64,000 bases of DNA, from positions 6,759,001 through 6,823,000 of the forward strand of contig NZ_CP109017.1 of NCBI RefSeq assembly GCF_036226765.1, given 5' to 3'. Positions 42,704 to 50,967 of this stretch are shown here, in pieces. The notes under the pieces were generated by a model. That model was not told where the DNA came from and made no database searches. It worked only from the letters and a program-made list of their open reading frames with translations. The position numbers and the translations under genes were made by a program. The stretch comes from Streptomyces sp. NBC_00670. GTDB lineage: Bacteria; Actinomycetota; Actinomycetes; Streptomycetales; Streptomycetaceae. Every line of letters starts with the position of its first letter. The first letter of the stretch is position 1.

Positions 42704-43686
42704 CGGACGTGAGCGAGCCGGTGGGTACCCCGAGCACCCTCGCGAGCGGGGGACGCGGGGTGCCGGACGGCATGGACCCCAACTCCGGGCAGGAACGCGT
42801 CGGCTTCTTCACCGACACCTCCGTGTGCATCGGCTGCAAGGCGTGCGAGGTGGCGTGCAAGGAGTGGAACGCCATCCCCGAGGACGGCATGTCCCTCACC
42901 GGCATGTCGTACGACAACACGGAGGCCCTGGGCGCCTCCACCTGGCGCCACGTGGCCTTCGTCGAACAGACCCGCCCGGCACCCGAGGGACGCACCGAAC
43001 TCCCGCTGCTCGGCGGGCAGTCGGCGGGCGCGGAGCCGCAGGGCGCGGGCGTCCCCGGGGGCGCCACCGCGCAGGAGACGGTGGAGGGCGGCAGCGGCGG
43101 CGACATCCGCTGGCTGATGTCCTCCGACGTGTGCAAGCACTGCACCCACGCCGCCTGCCTCGACGTGTGCCCCACCGGCGCGCTGTTCCGCACCGAGTTC
43201 GGCACCGTCGTCGTCCAGGAGGACGTCTGCAACGGCTGCGGCTACTGCGTGCCCGCCTGCCCGTACGGCGTCATCGAGCAACGCCCCGACGACGGGCGGG
43301 CGTTCAAGTGCACCCTGTGCTACGACCGCCTCGGCGCCGGCCAGGAACCCGCCTGCGCCAAGGCCTGCCCCACCGACTCCATCCAGTTCGGCCCGCTGGA
43401 CGAACTGCGGCAGAAGGCCGCGCTCCGCGTCGACCAGCTGCACGAGGCCGGCGTCACCGAGGCCCGGCTCTACGGCGAGGACCCGGACGACGGGGTCGGC
43501 GGCGACGGCGCCTTCTTCCTCCTCCTCGACGAACCCGAGGTGTACGGGCTGCCGCCGGACCCCGTCGTCACCACGCGCGACCTGCCGGCGATGTGGAAGC
43601 ACGCGGGGGTGGCGGCGCTGTCCCTGCTGGGCGCGTGCGGCGCGGCCTTCGCGGCCACCGGGATCTTCGGGGAGGGGCGACGATGA
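42700..43686 (+). CDS. formate dehydrogenase iron-sulfur subunit
   Basis: A 328-residue electron-transfer subunit. Four ferredoxin-like Cys groups occur in order: CIGCKACEVACKEW, CKHCTHAACLDVCP, CNGCGYCVPACP and CTLCYDRLGAGQEPACAKACP, for four [4Fe-4S] clusters. A C-terminal helix (VAALSLLGACGAAFAATGIF) anchors it to the membrane as in FdnH. A Gly/Ala-rich insertion near residues 105-135 is an extra linker. ATG 42700 and its stop overlap both neighbours by 4 bp. It passes electrons from the catalytic subunit to the membrane subunit. Confidence 0.94.
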   Translation: MTDVSEPVGTPSTLASGGRGVPDGMDPNSGQERVGFFTDTSVCIGCKACEVACKEWNAIPEDGMSLTGMSYDNTEALGASTWRHVAFVEQTRPAPEGRTELPLLGGQSAGAEPQGAGVPGGATAQETVEGGSGGDIRWLMSSDVCKHCTHAACLDVCPTGALFRTEFGTVVVQEDVCNGCGYCVPACPYGVIEQRPDDGRAFKCTLCYDRLGAGQEPACAKACPTDSIQFGPLDELRQKAALRVDQLHEAGVTEARLYGEDPDDGVGGDGAFFLLLDEPEVYGLPPDPVVTTRDLPAMWKHAGVAALSLLGACGAAFAATGIFGEGRR

Positions 43687-44687
43687 CCAGCGCGGACAGC
43701 TCCCTGCCCAAGCGGGCGGAGGACGGCGGACGGCACGGCAGGCACCGACGCGGCGGACGCCGCAGGGGTGAGCAGCTCATGGTGCCCAAGGCCGAGTTCG
43801 ATTCGTACTACGGCCGGCCCGTCATCAAGGCGCCCTCCTGGGAGGCGCGGGACATCGCCGGGTACTTCTTCCTCGGCGGGCTCGCCGGGGGTGGCTCGGT
43901 GCTCGCCGCCGGGGCGCACCTCACCGGGCGGACGACCACGGCCAAGGCCATGAAGGTCTCCTCCCTCGCCGCCGTCTCGCTCTCGGCGGCGGCCCTCGTG
44001 CACGACCTGGGCGTGCCGAGCCGCTTCTACAACATGCTGCGCGTCGCCAAGCCGACGTCCCCGATGAGCGTGGGGTCCTGGCTGCTGGCGGCGTACGGGC
44101 CGGCGGCCGGGGCGGCCGCGGCGAGCGCCGTCACCGGGAGGCTGCCGGGCGTGGGCGCGGTCGCGACCGGCGCCGCCGCGCTGCTCGGGCCCGCCGTCGC
44201 CTCGTACACCGGGGTGCTCGCCGCCGACACGGCGGTGCCGGCGTGGCACGGGGCGTACCGGGAGCTGCCGTACCTGTTCGCGGCGTCGGCGACGGCCGCG
44301 GCGGCGGGGATGGCGCTGGTCGTCGGGCCGGTGCGGGAGAACGCGCCGGCGCGGTGGGCGGCGGGGGTCGCGGCCCTTGCCGACGTCGGCATCTCGCAGG
44401 CCGCCGAGCGGCGGCTGGGGATGGTCGCGGAAACCTGGAAGTCGGGGCGGGCGGGGGTGCTGCTGAAGACGGCGAAGGCGTTGACGGTGGGCGGGGCGGT
44501 CACGGCGGCCGTCCTCGGCCGCCGGTCGCGGGTCGCCGCGGTGGCGGCGGGCGCGGCACTGCTCGCCGGCTCCGCCTGCACCCGCTTCGGCGTCTTCGCG
44601 GCGGGAACGGCGTCCGCGGAGGACCCCAAGTACACGGTGGTCCCGCAACGGGAGCGCCTGGCGACGACGACGGCGGGGGAGGGCTGA
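43683..44687 (+). CDS. NrfD/PsrC-like membrane subunit of formate dehydrogenase
   Basis: A 334-residue polytopic membrane protein of the NrfD family. After a basic N-terminal tail (RHGRHRRGGRRRGEQLMVPKAEFDSYYGRPVIKAP) come about eight helices starting at IAGYFFLGGLAGGGSVLAAGA. Conserved residues include the first-helix Gly cluster, LVHDLGVPSRFYNMLRV and PTSPMSVGSWLL. It replaces the cytochrome b of FdnI and would reduce menaquinone. Its ATG overlaps the previous stop. Last gene of the operon; tandem repeat-derived palindromes follow. Confidence 0.9.
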   Translation: MTSADSSLPKRAEDGGRHGRHRRGGRRRGEQLMVPKAEFDSYYGRPVIKAPSWEARDIAGYFFLGGLAGGGSVLAAGAHLTGRTTTAKAMKVSSLAAVSLSAAALVHDLGVPSRFYNMLRVAKPTSPMSVGSWLLAAYGPAAGAAAASAVTGRLPGVGAVATGAAALLGPAVASYTGVLAADTAVPAWHGAYRELPYLFAASATAAAAGMALVVGPVRENAPARWAAGVAALADVGISQAAERRLGMVAETWKSGRAGVLLKTAKALTVGGAVTAAVLGRRSRVAAVAAGAALLAGSACTRFGVFAAGTASAEDPKYTVVPQRERLATTTAGEG

Positions 44688-44746
44688 GCCGCGGGAGAGC
44701 CGGGGTGGGCGGGGTTCTTCGGCGGGTGCGCGTGAGCGGGGCTCGT

Positions 44747-44814
44747 CGCGCGGTTCCCCGCGCCCCTGCGGGGCGCCAGAGCCTCTCGTGCGGTTCCCCG
44801 CGCCCCTGACGGGG
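44747..44814. repeat. two tandem half-copies of the dispersed palindrome
   Basis: GCGCGGTTCCCCGCGCCCCTG followed by CGGGGCGC (44747-44775), then GTGCGGTTCCCCGCGCCCCT and GACGGGG (44789-44814). They lie between two same-strand genes and could fold as terminators of the formate dehydrogenase operon. Confidence 0.7.
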
Positions 44815-44844
44815 GGTGGCCGTCGCCGACCGGGTGTCTTGTTG

Positions 44845-44871
44845 CCTCACATTCCTGCGGGCCGCGTCGTC
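44845..44871 (+). promoter_or_regulatory. probable ECF41-dependent promoter
   Basis: CCTCACA, exactly 16 bp, then CGTC. The motif described for ECF41 sigma factors is TGTCACA-N16-CGTC, so this matches 9 of 11 defined bases with the right spacing. It stands 45 bp before the SDR gene that precedes the ECF41 gene, exactly where autoregulated ECF41 promoters lie. Confidence 0.6.
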
Positions 44872-44916
44872 ATGTGGGTGAGGGCGGCGAGTGGTGCCCG
44901 GGAACGGAGTGAGGAA

Positions 44917-45651
44917 ATGAAGGTTTTCATCGCGGGTGGGCGCGGCCGTGTGGGGTCCCGTCTTGCCGACAGCCTGGAGGCCAAGGGCTACGAGGTGGTC
45001 CCGGGAGGACTGGAGGACGGGATCGACGTGCTCTCGGGCAGGGGGCTCGCCGAGGCCCTCGTCGGGGTCGACACCATCGTGAACGTCCTCAACACCCCGC
45101 GCTTCGACGCGGCAGGGGCGATCTCGTTCTTCGAGGGGTCGGTCGGCAACCTGACCGCGGCGGGCGAGCGGGCCGGCGTGCGTCACCACATCGTGCTCTC
45201 CATCGTCGGCGTCGGGGAAGGAGACGCGTCCGAGATCGGGTACTACCTCGGCAAGGTGGCGCAGGAGAGGGCCGTACGGACCGGTTCGATTCCCGCCACC
45301 ATCGTCCGGGCCACCCAGTTCCAGAGCTACATTCCTGTCCTCGCCGACCAGCACACCGTGGACGGGAAGGTGCTCGCTCCGAGGTCGTTGATCCAGCCCG
45401 TCGAGCTGGACGAGGTCGTCGACCTGCTCGCCGAGGCCGTCACGACGCCGGAGCCGGGGAGCGCGGTCGAGATCGCGGGACCCGACCGGTTCCACCTCGA
45501 CGACCTCTTCCGTGCCACCCTGGCCGAGCGTGGAGACGAGCGTGAGGTGGTGACCGTGGACGGACCGGAACCCCTCGAGGGCATGGTCCCGCGCGGCGCG
45601 TACCGGAAGGGCATGGTGCGGTACCCGATCGCGGGGATCCCCACCGTCTGA
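44917..45651 (+). CDS. NAD(P)-binding SDR (ECF41-linked COE-type gene)
   Basis: A 244-residue NmrA-like atypical SDR. The N-terminal nucleotide-binding motif is IAGGRGRVGSRLADSL, and HHIVLSIVGVG and IVRATQFQSYIPVLAD follow the usual pattern. YYLGKVAQE keeps a Tyr-Lys pair. ECF41 sigma genes are typically adjacent to a carboxymuconolactone decarboxylase, oxidoreductase or epimerase (COE) gene that they activate; this is the COE gene of the pair. ATG 44917 follows GGAGTGAGG. Substrate unknown. Confidence 0.88.
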   Translation: MKVFIAGGRGRVGSRLADSLEAKGYEVVPGGLEDGIDVLSGRGLAEALVGVDTIVNVLNTPRFDAAGAISFFEGSVGNLTAAGERAGVRHHIVLSIVGVGEGDASEIGYYLGKVAQERAVRTGSIPATIVRATQFQSYIPVLADQHTVDGKVLAPRSLIQPVELDEVVDLLAEAVTTPEPGSAVEIAGPDRFHLDDLFRATLAERGDEREVVTVDGPEPLEGMVPRGAYRKGMVRYPIAGIPTV

Positions 45652-45678
45652 ACGCGACAGCGAGGGAAAGGGTGCCCC

Positions 45679-46647
45679 ATGCCGGAAGATCCTCCCGCCG
45701 GATCCGCGGAGTGCGCCGAGGCCGGGCGTGACGCGTCGCGGGCTCTCGACGCGGTCATGGCCGAGCGGCATCGTCTGCTGTCGCTGGCCTTCCGCATGAC
45801 GGGCACCCTGGCCGACGCCGAGGACGTCGTGCAGGAGACCTATGCGCGGTGGTACCGCCTCGAACCCGGGAAACGCGACGGGATCGCCGTGCCCGCGGCC
45901 TGGCTGACGCGCGTCGCGAGCCGTATCTGCCTCGATCTGCTGGGCTCCGCGCGGGCACGACGGGAGACGTACATCGGGCAGTGGCTGCCGGAGCCGGTCC
46001 CGGCCGACCTCTTCGCGGACACGGCGAGGGTGCCGCTGAACTCCGGTCCTCCCGCTGCCGACCCGCTCGAACGGGTCACCCTCGACGACGCCGTCAGCAT
46101 GGCCCTGCTGACGGTCCTGGAGGCCATGACCCCGGCGGAGCGGGTGACGTTCGTACTGCACGACGTGTTCGGCGTCCCGTTCGACGAGATCGCCGGTGTC
46201 GTGGGCCGGTCGGCGGCGGCGACACGGCAGCTGGCGACGTCCGCGCGCCGCCACGTCCGGCACAGGAGACGCACCCAGGTCTCCTCCCACCAGCACGACG
46301 AGGTCGTCCGGGCCTTTCGTGACGCCACCGTCGGAGGCGACATCGAGGAACTGCTCCGCGTGCTGGCTCCGGACGTCGAACTGCGCGTGGACGGCGGCGG
46401 CTTCGTCAATGCCGCCACCCAGGTCGTCCACGGACCGGACCGGGTGGCCCGGTGGCTCATGGGGGTGATGCGCAAGCAGCCCGCCCTCCGCCTCGAACGG
46501 CGCGACACGGCCGACGGTCTCGGATACCTCCTCCGGGACGGGGGGCGCCGATACGGGATGGTCACCTTCGACGTCGGCGAAGGACACGTCACCCACGTGT
46601 GGCTGATGCTGAATCCGACGAAGCTGACCAACTGGCCACTCGACTGA
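45679..46647 (+). CDS. ECF41-type RNA polymerase sigma factor (SigJ-like)
   Basis: A 322-residue sigma factor. Region 2 (residues ~27-95, LLSLAFRMTGTLADAEDVVQETYARWY) and region 4 (~135-190, LTVLEAMTPAERVTFVLHDVFGVPFDEIAGVVGRS) are followed by a SnoaL-like C-terminal domain. ECF41 hallmarks are present: RRETYIGQWLPEP in the linker, VDGGGF in place of DGGGK, and C-terminal NPTKL in place of NPDKL. In this group the fused C-terminal domain controls activity instead of an anti-sigma protein. It follows the SDR gene by 27 bp, with AAAGGG before ATG. Confidence 0.93.
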   Translation: MPEDPPAGSAECAEAGRDASRALDAVMAERHRLLSLAFRMTGTLADAEDVVQETYARWYRLEPGKRDGIAVPAAWLTRVASRICLDLLGSARARRETYIGQWLPEPVPADLFADTARVPLNSGPPAADPLERVTLDDAVSMALLTVLEAMTPAERVTFVLHDVFGVPFDEIAGVVGRSAAATRQLATSARRHVRHRRRTQVSSHQHDEVVRAFRDATVGGDIEELLRVLAPDVELRVDGGGFVNAATQVVHGPDRVARWLMGVMRKQPALRLERRDTADGLGYLLRDGGRRYGMVTFDVGEGHVTHVWLMLNPTKLTNWPLD

Positions 46648-46681
46648 CGGGGGACGCACGGGGCCGGGACCCCCGCCGCGG

Positions 46682-47716
46682 TCACCCCACCTTGCGGCCC
46701 CGCAGGGGTTCCGTCGGCGCGCCCGCGCCCTCGCGGAAGCCCTGGAGGAACTCCTCCAGGACCTCCGTCGCCGGCTTCGTCGGGCGCCAGCCCAGCACTT
46801 CGTGCGCCCGGGTGCAGTCCATCAGCGGCAGCCTCAGCACCGCGTCGAACAGATGCGGCGACGCCGGCAGCAGCCGCAGGCCCCACGCCGCCGCCACCGC
46901 CGACCGCGCCGCCGTCCGCGGCAACCGCACCTGCCGCCGCACCCCCAGCATCTCCCCGAGCACCTCCGCGTCCACCGCCGGCTCCGCCGCGAGATTGAAC
47001 GCCCCCCGTACGTCCCCCCGCACCGCCAGCCGGTACGCCGCCGCCGCGTCGTCCGTGTGCAGCGCCTGCACCCGCAGCCCCGGCACGTCCGGCAGGAAGG
47101 GCAGCGACCCGGGCCTCGCCAGCGGCCCCGGCAGGAACTTCCCGCCGAAGATCCGCCGCTGCTCGCTCGCCGACTCCCGCTTGAACAGGAACGCCGGGCG
47201 CATCCGCACCACCCGCACCTCCGGGTGCCGGTACTCGAACGCGTCGAGGGTTCGCTCCAGATACGCCTTCTCCCGGGTGTACGCGGCGTCCGGCCAGCCG
47301 TGCGTGGGCCAGGACTCGTCCACCGCCCGGTCCTTCGGCCCCGGCGAGTACGCGCCGACGGACGAGGCGTGCACCAGGGCCGGCACCCCGGCCGCCGCCA
47401 CCGCCTCGAAGACCCGGATGCTGCCGAGCACGTTGGTCCGCCAGGTGGTCGCCGGGTCGTGCGTCGGCTGGAACGCCCACGCCAGATGCACGACCGCGTC
47501 CGCGCCCTGGAACTCCCGTACGAGATCGGCCTGTTCGGAGGCGAGGTCCACCGCGGACCACTGCGTCCCCGGCGGCCGCTCCTCGGGGAGCCGGCGCGCG
47601 AGGCCGGTGACCGACGCGATGTCCGGGTCCTCGGCGAGCAGGCGCATCACACTCGTGCCCACATTGCCGGTGGCGCCCGTGACGACGACCCTGCTGCCCA
47701 CTGCGCTGCTCACCAT
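46682..47716 (-). CDS. NAD-dependent epimerase/dehydratase (extended SDR)
   Basis: A 344-residue extended SDR. GATGNVGTSVMRLL is the Rossmann motif (residues ~13-26), VHLAWAFQPTHD and HASSVGAYSPG follow, and the catalytic Tyr-Lys pair is in AAYTREKAYLE. The C-terminal half has the substrate-domain pattern (VQALHTDDAAAAYRLAV). ATG 47716 follows GAGAGGAG; 18 extra upstream residues rejected. Nucleoside-diphosphate-sugar or small-ketone substrates are possible; none can be chosen. Convergent with the sigma factor gene. Confidence 0.88.
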   Translation of the reverse strand: MVSSAVGSRVVVTGATGNVGTSVMRLLAEDPDIASVTGLARRLPEERPPGTQWSAVDLASEQADLVREFQGADAVVHLAWAFQPTHDPATTWRTNVLGSIRVFEAVAAAGVPALVHASSVGAYSPGPKDRAVDESWPTHGWPDAAYTREKAYLERTLDAFEYRHPEVRVVRMRPAFLFKRESASEQRRIFGGKFLPGPLARPGSLPFLPDVPGLRVQALHTDDAAAAYRLAVRGDVRGAFNLAAEPAVDAEVLGEMLGVRRQVRLPRTAARSAVAAAWGLRLLPASPHLFDAVLRLPLMDCTRAHEVLGWRPTKPATEVLEEFLQGFREGAGAPTEPLRGRKVG

Positions 47717-47788
47717 CGGCTCCTCTCGGTACGGCGAAGACCAGCCGCCCGGGTACCCGGCGGGCGGCACCCGTACCGTCCGGGCCGT

Positions 47789-48763
47789 TCAGACGGTGCC
47801 ACGGCCCCCGAACGCGTCCACGCCCGTCAGCTCCGCCGACAGTTCCCACAGCCGGGCCGCCTGCTCCGGGTCGCTCGCCCAGTCCTTCACGCCCCTGCGG
47901 GCGCCGTCCGCCGGGGCGGGCTCGGCGATGTCGCAGTCCTCCAGGTACACCCCGCCCCGGTCGGCGAGCAGCGGCGAGGTCGCGGCCCACACCTGGGTGG
48001 CCGCGCCCTGCTCCGGGGTCTTGAACCCGGCCGGGTTCAGCGGCCTGCCCTCCGCGTCGATCCAGCCGCGCTCGACCATCTCCTCCTTCGGCAGATGCCG
48101 CTGCAACGGGGTGAGGATCCCGCCCGGGTGCAGTGAGTACGCCCGTACGCCGCGGTCCCGGCCGAGCCGGTCGAGGTGGACGGCGAACAGCGCGTTCGCG
48201 GTCTTCGCCTGGCCGTAGGCCTGCCACTTGTCGTACCCGGTGCGCCAGTGCGGGTCCGCCCAGCGGATCGGGGAGGCGTGGTGGCCGATCGAGGAGACGG
48301 AGACGACCCGCGCCCCGCCCGGCTCCAGCGCCGGCCACAGCCGGTTGACGAGGGCGAAGTGGCCCAGGTGGTTGGTGCCGAACTGTGCCTCCCAGCCCGG
48401 GCCGACCCGGGTCTCGGGACAGGCCATGACGGCGGCGCTGTCGATCACGAGGTCGAGGGTGCGGCCGGTGGCGAGGAACCGCTCGGCGAAGCCGCGCACG
48501 CTGTCCGGGTCGCCGAGGTCGAGCGCGTCGACCTCGACGCCGTCGATCCCGGTGAGCGCCTCGGCGGCGGCGGACGGCCGCCGGGCGGGCACGACCACCC
48601 GGGCGCCCGCCTTCGCCAGCGCCCGGGTGGTCTCCAGGCCGAGCCCGGAGTAGCCGCCGGTCACGAGGGCCAGCTTCCCCGTCAGGTCGATGCCGCGCAG
48701 GACGTCGTCCGCCGTGCTCGTCGCGCCGAAACCGGATCCGATGCCGTGCTGTGCTGTGGTCAT
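47789..48763 (-). CDS. classical SDR oxidoreductase (retinol-dehydrogenase-like)
   Basis: A 324-residue SDR of the WW-oxidoreductase/retinol dehydrogenase-like group common in actinobacteria. Motifs: TGGYSGLGLETTRAL, DSAAVM in place of NNAG, VSSIGHH, and the catalytic YGQAKTANALFAVHL. No Shine-Dalgarno is present; TAGCGT lies 6 nt before ATG 48763 and TTGACT 19 bp further up, so the transcript is probably leaderless. Same strand as the upstream HAD gene's opposite end (divergent spacing 55 bp to 48819). Substrate unknown. Confidence 0.88.
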   Translation of the reverse strand: MTTAQHGIGSGFGATSTADDVLRGIDLTGKLALVTGGYSGLGLETTRALAKAGARVVVPARRPSAAAEALTGIDGVEVDALDLGDPDSVRGFAERFLATGRTLDLVIDSAAVMACPETRVGPGWEAQFGTNHLGHFALVNRLWPALEPGGARVVSVSSIGHHASPIRWADPHWRTGYDKWQAYGQAKTANALFAVHLDRLGRDRGVRAYSLHPGGILTPLQRHLPKEEMVERGWIDAEGRPLNPAGFKTPEQGAATQVWAATSPLLADRGGVYLEDCDIAEPAPADGARRGVKDWASDPEQAARLWELSAELTGVDAFGGRGTV

Positions 48764-48769
48764 GCGAGC

Positions 48770-48800
48770 ACGCTACGAATTGGAGGGCGCTCGAAGTCAA
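48770..48800 (-). promoter_or_regulatory. promoter of the SDR gene (leaderless)
   Basis: Minus strand TTGACT (48795-48800), 19-bp spacer, TAGCGT (48770-48775), then 6 nt to the ATG. The predicted start of transcription coincides with the start codon. Confidence 0.55.
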
Positions 48801-48818
48801 GCGCGGGCGCGGCGGGCG

Positions 48819-49505
48819 TCACCCCGTCGGCTCCGCCCGCTTCCGCCCGAGCGGGCCGTTGCCCTCCTCCAGCGAGGTGAGCAGGTGCACCGGGTCCCGG
48901 TAGACCGTGTCCGCCCCCGCGTCCTCCAGGGACGCGCGCGGGATGCCGCCGCACAGGACGCCCACGCAGGTCACGCCGGCGCGGGTGCCCGCCCGCATGT
49001 CCCACACCGTGTCGCCGACGAAGACGGCCCGCTCGGGCGGGATGCCGACGAGGTCGAGCGCGTGCTGCACGGGTTCCGGGGCGGGTTTGCCCGCCTCGAC
49101 GTCGTCGGCGCTCGCCGTCGCCCGGATCGCGTCGTCGGCGTCGATCGCCCTCCGCAGCGCGGACAGCTCGGAGCCGCCGGCGGAGGTGGCCAGTACGACC
49201 GTCCAGCCGGCCGCGTCCAGGGCCTTCAGCAGGCGCCCGGCGTCCTCGAAGGCGGGGAGGCGGTCGAAGTACGTGCCGTACAGCGCCTTGTGGGCGGCGC
49301 TGAGCGCCTCCACCTCGTCGTCCTCCAGGTTGTCGCCGAGGAGGTGGGTGATCAGGTCGGTGGAGCCGAGGCCGATGGAGCGGTGGATGGCGTGCATGGA
49401 CACGGGGTGGCCGGCCTGACGGAAGGCCTCCCACCAGGTGGTGACGTGCAGGTGGTTGGTGTCGACGAGGGTCCCGTCGACGTCGAACACGGCGGCGCGC
49501 TCCAT
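48819..49505 (-). CDS. HAD family phosphatase
   Basis: A 228-residue haloacid dehalogenase-type hydrolase of the beta-phosphoglucomutase/phosphoglycolate phosphatase subgroup. Motif I is FDVDGTLVDT (nucleophile Asp at residue 8), motif II is ATSAGGSE, the lysine motif is AGKPAPEP and motif III/IV is VFVGDTVWDMRAG. A helical cap lies between motifs I and II. ATG 49505 follows AAAGGAG. Substrate is probably a small phosphate ester. A long palindromic element lies just upstream. Confidence 0.92.
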   Translation of the reverse strand: MERAAVFDVDGTLVDTNHLHVTTWWEAFRQAGHPVSMHAIHRSIGLGSTDLITHLLGDNLEDDEVEALSAAHKALYGTYFDRLPAFEDAGRLLKALDAAGWTVVLATSAGGSELSALRRAIDADDAIRATASADDVEAGKPAPEPVQHALDLVGIPPERAVFVGDTVWDMRAGTRAGVTCVGVLCGGIPRASLEDAGADTVYRDPVHLLTSLEEGNGPLGRKRAEPTG

Positions 49506-49582
49506 CGGTGCTCCTTTTTGTATGACGTGGGGGACGGGTACCACGGGTGGTGGTGGATCACGCCGGGGGTGCATACGGCAAC

Positions 49583-49798
49583 TTTCCTCGCCCCCGCCGC
49601 CCCTACCCTTCCCGTCCCCGGGGGCAAGCCCCCGGACCCCCAAAGATGCGCAGTTCCCCGCGCCCCTGACAGGGGCGCGGGGCTGTATCGACATGCGGCT
49701 CCGCCGCGTGGGCGCGAAACGGGGCGAAGCCCCGTGCCGGGGTCAAAGGGGCGGAGCCCCTTGAGGACGGGACAGGTAGGGGCGGCGGGGGCGAAAGA
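49583..49798. repeat. nested palindromic intergenic element (copy B)
   Basis: The left ~58 bp is nearly identical to copy A at 19384. It holds GCGCAGTTCCCCGCGCCCCT (49648-49667) and its partial complement AGGGGCGCGGGG, then a middle stretch with GGGGCGAAGCCCC and AAGGGGCGGAGCCCCTT hairpins. The right arm GGTAGGGGCGGCGGGGGCGA (49775-49794) is the complement of the left arm. It lies between two leftward genes. The 295-bp gap has no other content. Confidence 0.9.
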
Positions 49799-49800
49799 AG

Positions 49801-50814
49801 CTACGAACCCGCACCCGTCCACCGCAGCAACCGGTCCGCCCCCCACGTCGTGATCACCCGGTCCGCCGACACCCCGCACTCCTCCGCCCGGGCGCACCCG
49901 TACCCCTGCCAGTCCAACTGCCCCGGCGCATGCGCATCCGTGTCCACCGCGAACAACACCCCCGCCTCCACCGCCCGCCGCACCAACCGCCGCGGCGGAT
50001 CCAGCCGCTCCGGCCGGCTGTTGATCTCCACCGCCGTCCCGGCCTCCGCACACGCCGCGAACACCTCCTCCGCGTCGAACGCGGACTCCGGCCGCCCCTT
50101 CCCCGTCACCAGCCGCCCCGTGCAGTGCCCGAGCACGTCCGCGTGCGGATTGCGGACGGCCGCCACCATCCGCCGGGTCATCGCCCGCGCCTCCATCCGC
50201 AGCTTGGAGTGGACGGACACGACGACCACGTCGAGCCGCGCCAGCAGTTCCGGCTCCTGGTCGAGCGAGCCGTCGTCGAGGATGTCGCACTCGATCCCGG
50301 TGAGCAGCCGGAACGGGGCCCACCGCTCGTTCAGCGCGGCCACCACCTCCAGTTGCTCGCGCAGCCGGTCCGGGGACAGACCCCGGGCCACCGTCAGCCG
50401 GGGGGAGTGGTCGGTGAGGACCGCCCACTCGTGGCCGAGCCGGGCCGCCGTCCGGCCCATCTCCTCGATCGGGCTGCCGCCGTCCGACCAGTCGGAGTGC
50501 AGATGGCAGTCGCCGCGCAGCCGCGCCCGCAGCTCCTCCCCGCCCCGTACCAGCGGTTCACCGGCCGTCGCCTCCAGCTTCTCCAGATAGCCGGGCGTAC
50601 CGCCGTCCAGCGCCTCGCGCACCACCTGCGCGGTCTTCGGGCCGATGCCCTTGAGCCGTTCGAGTGACCCGGTCCGGGCGCGCTCGGCCACGTCGTCGGG
50701 CGACAGCGGGGCCAGGACGGCGGCCGCGGTCCGGAACGCGCGGACGCGGTAGGTCGGCGCCTGGTCCCGCTCCAGCAGGAACGCGATCCGGTCCAGTGCC
50801 TCCAGCGGGTCCAT
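49801..50814 (-). CDS. HhH-PHP domain protein (PolX-like without polymerase core)
   Basis: A 337-residue protein. Residues ~1-90 hold a helix-hairpin-helix (LERLKGIGPKTAQVVREAL) like the DNA-binding N-terminus of PolX; residues ~100-337 are a PHP metallohydrolase domain. Metal ligands appear in GDCHLHSDWSDGG, LTDHSPR, GIECDIL, VVVSVHSKL, HCTGR and FAVDTDAHAP. The nucleotidyltransferase domain of PolX is absent. ATG 50814 follows GAGGCACC. A DNA-end processing or phosphoesterase role is likely from the domains. It stands near a topoisomerase IB gene. Confidence 0.9.
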   Translation of the reverse strand: MDPLEALDRIAFLLERDQAPTYRVRAFRTAAAVLAPLSPDDVAERARTGSLERLKGIGPKTAQVVREALDGGTPGYLEKLEATAGEPLVRGGEELRARLRGDCHLHSDWSDGGSPIEEMGRTAARLGHEWAVLTDHSPRLTVARGLSPDRLREQLEVVAALNERWAPFRLLTGIECDILDDGSLDQEPELLARLDVVVVSVHSKLRMEARAMTRRMVAAVRNPHADVLGHCTGRLVTGKGRPESAFDAEEVFAACAEAGTAVEINSRPERLDPPRRLVRRAVEAGVLFAVDTDAHAPGQLDWQGYGCARAEECGVSADRVITTWGADRLLRWTGAGS

Positions 50815-50967
50815 CGGTGCCTCCTCGGCCGCCCCTGGGGTGTCTCGGCTCCCTTTCGTCGGGAGTGCCCCGCCGCACCGCGCTCACCCCTGCCGAGTCC
50901 CGGTTTGCCCGTACCCCGGCCGGGTACTGCGATGACTCCGAGCATCGCGGAACGCCGAGGAGGCCCC

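Noticed and set aside
49801..50814. The PHP protein as histidinol-phosphatase
   Set aside because: The N-terminal HhH domain and PolX-like C-terminal order fit a DNA-acting protein better, although PHP activity on small phosphates cannot be excluded.
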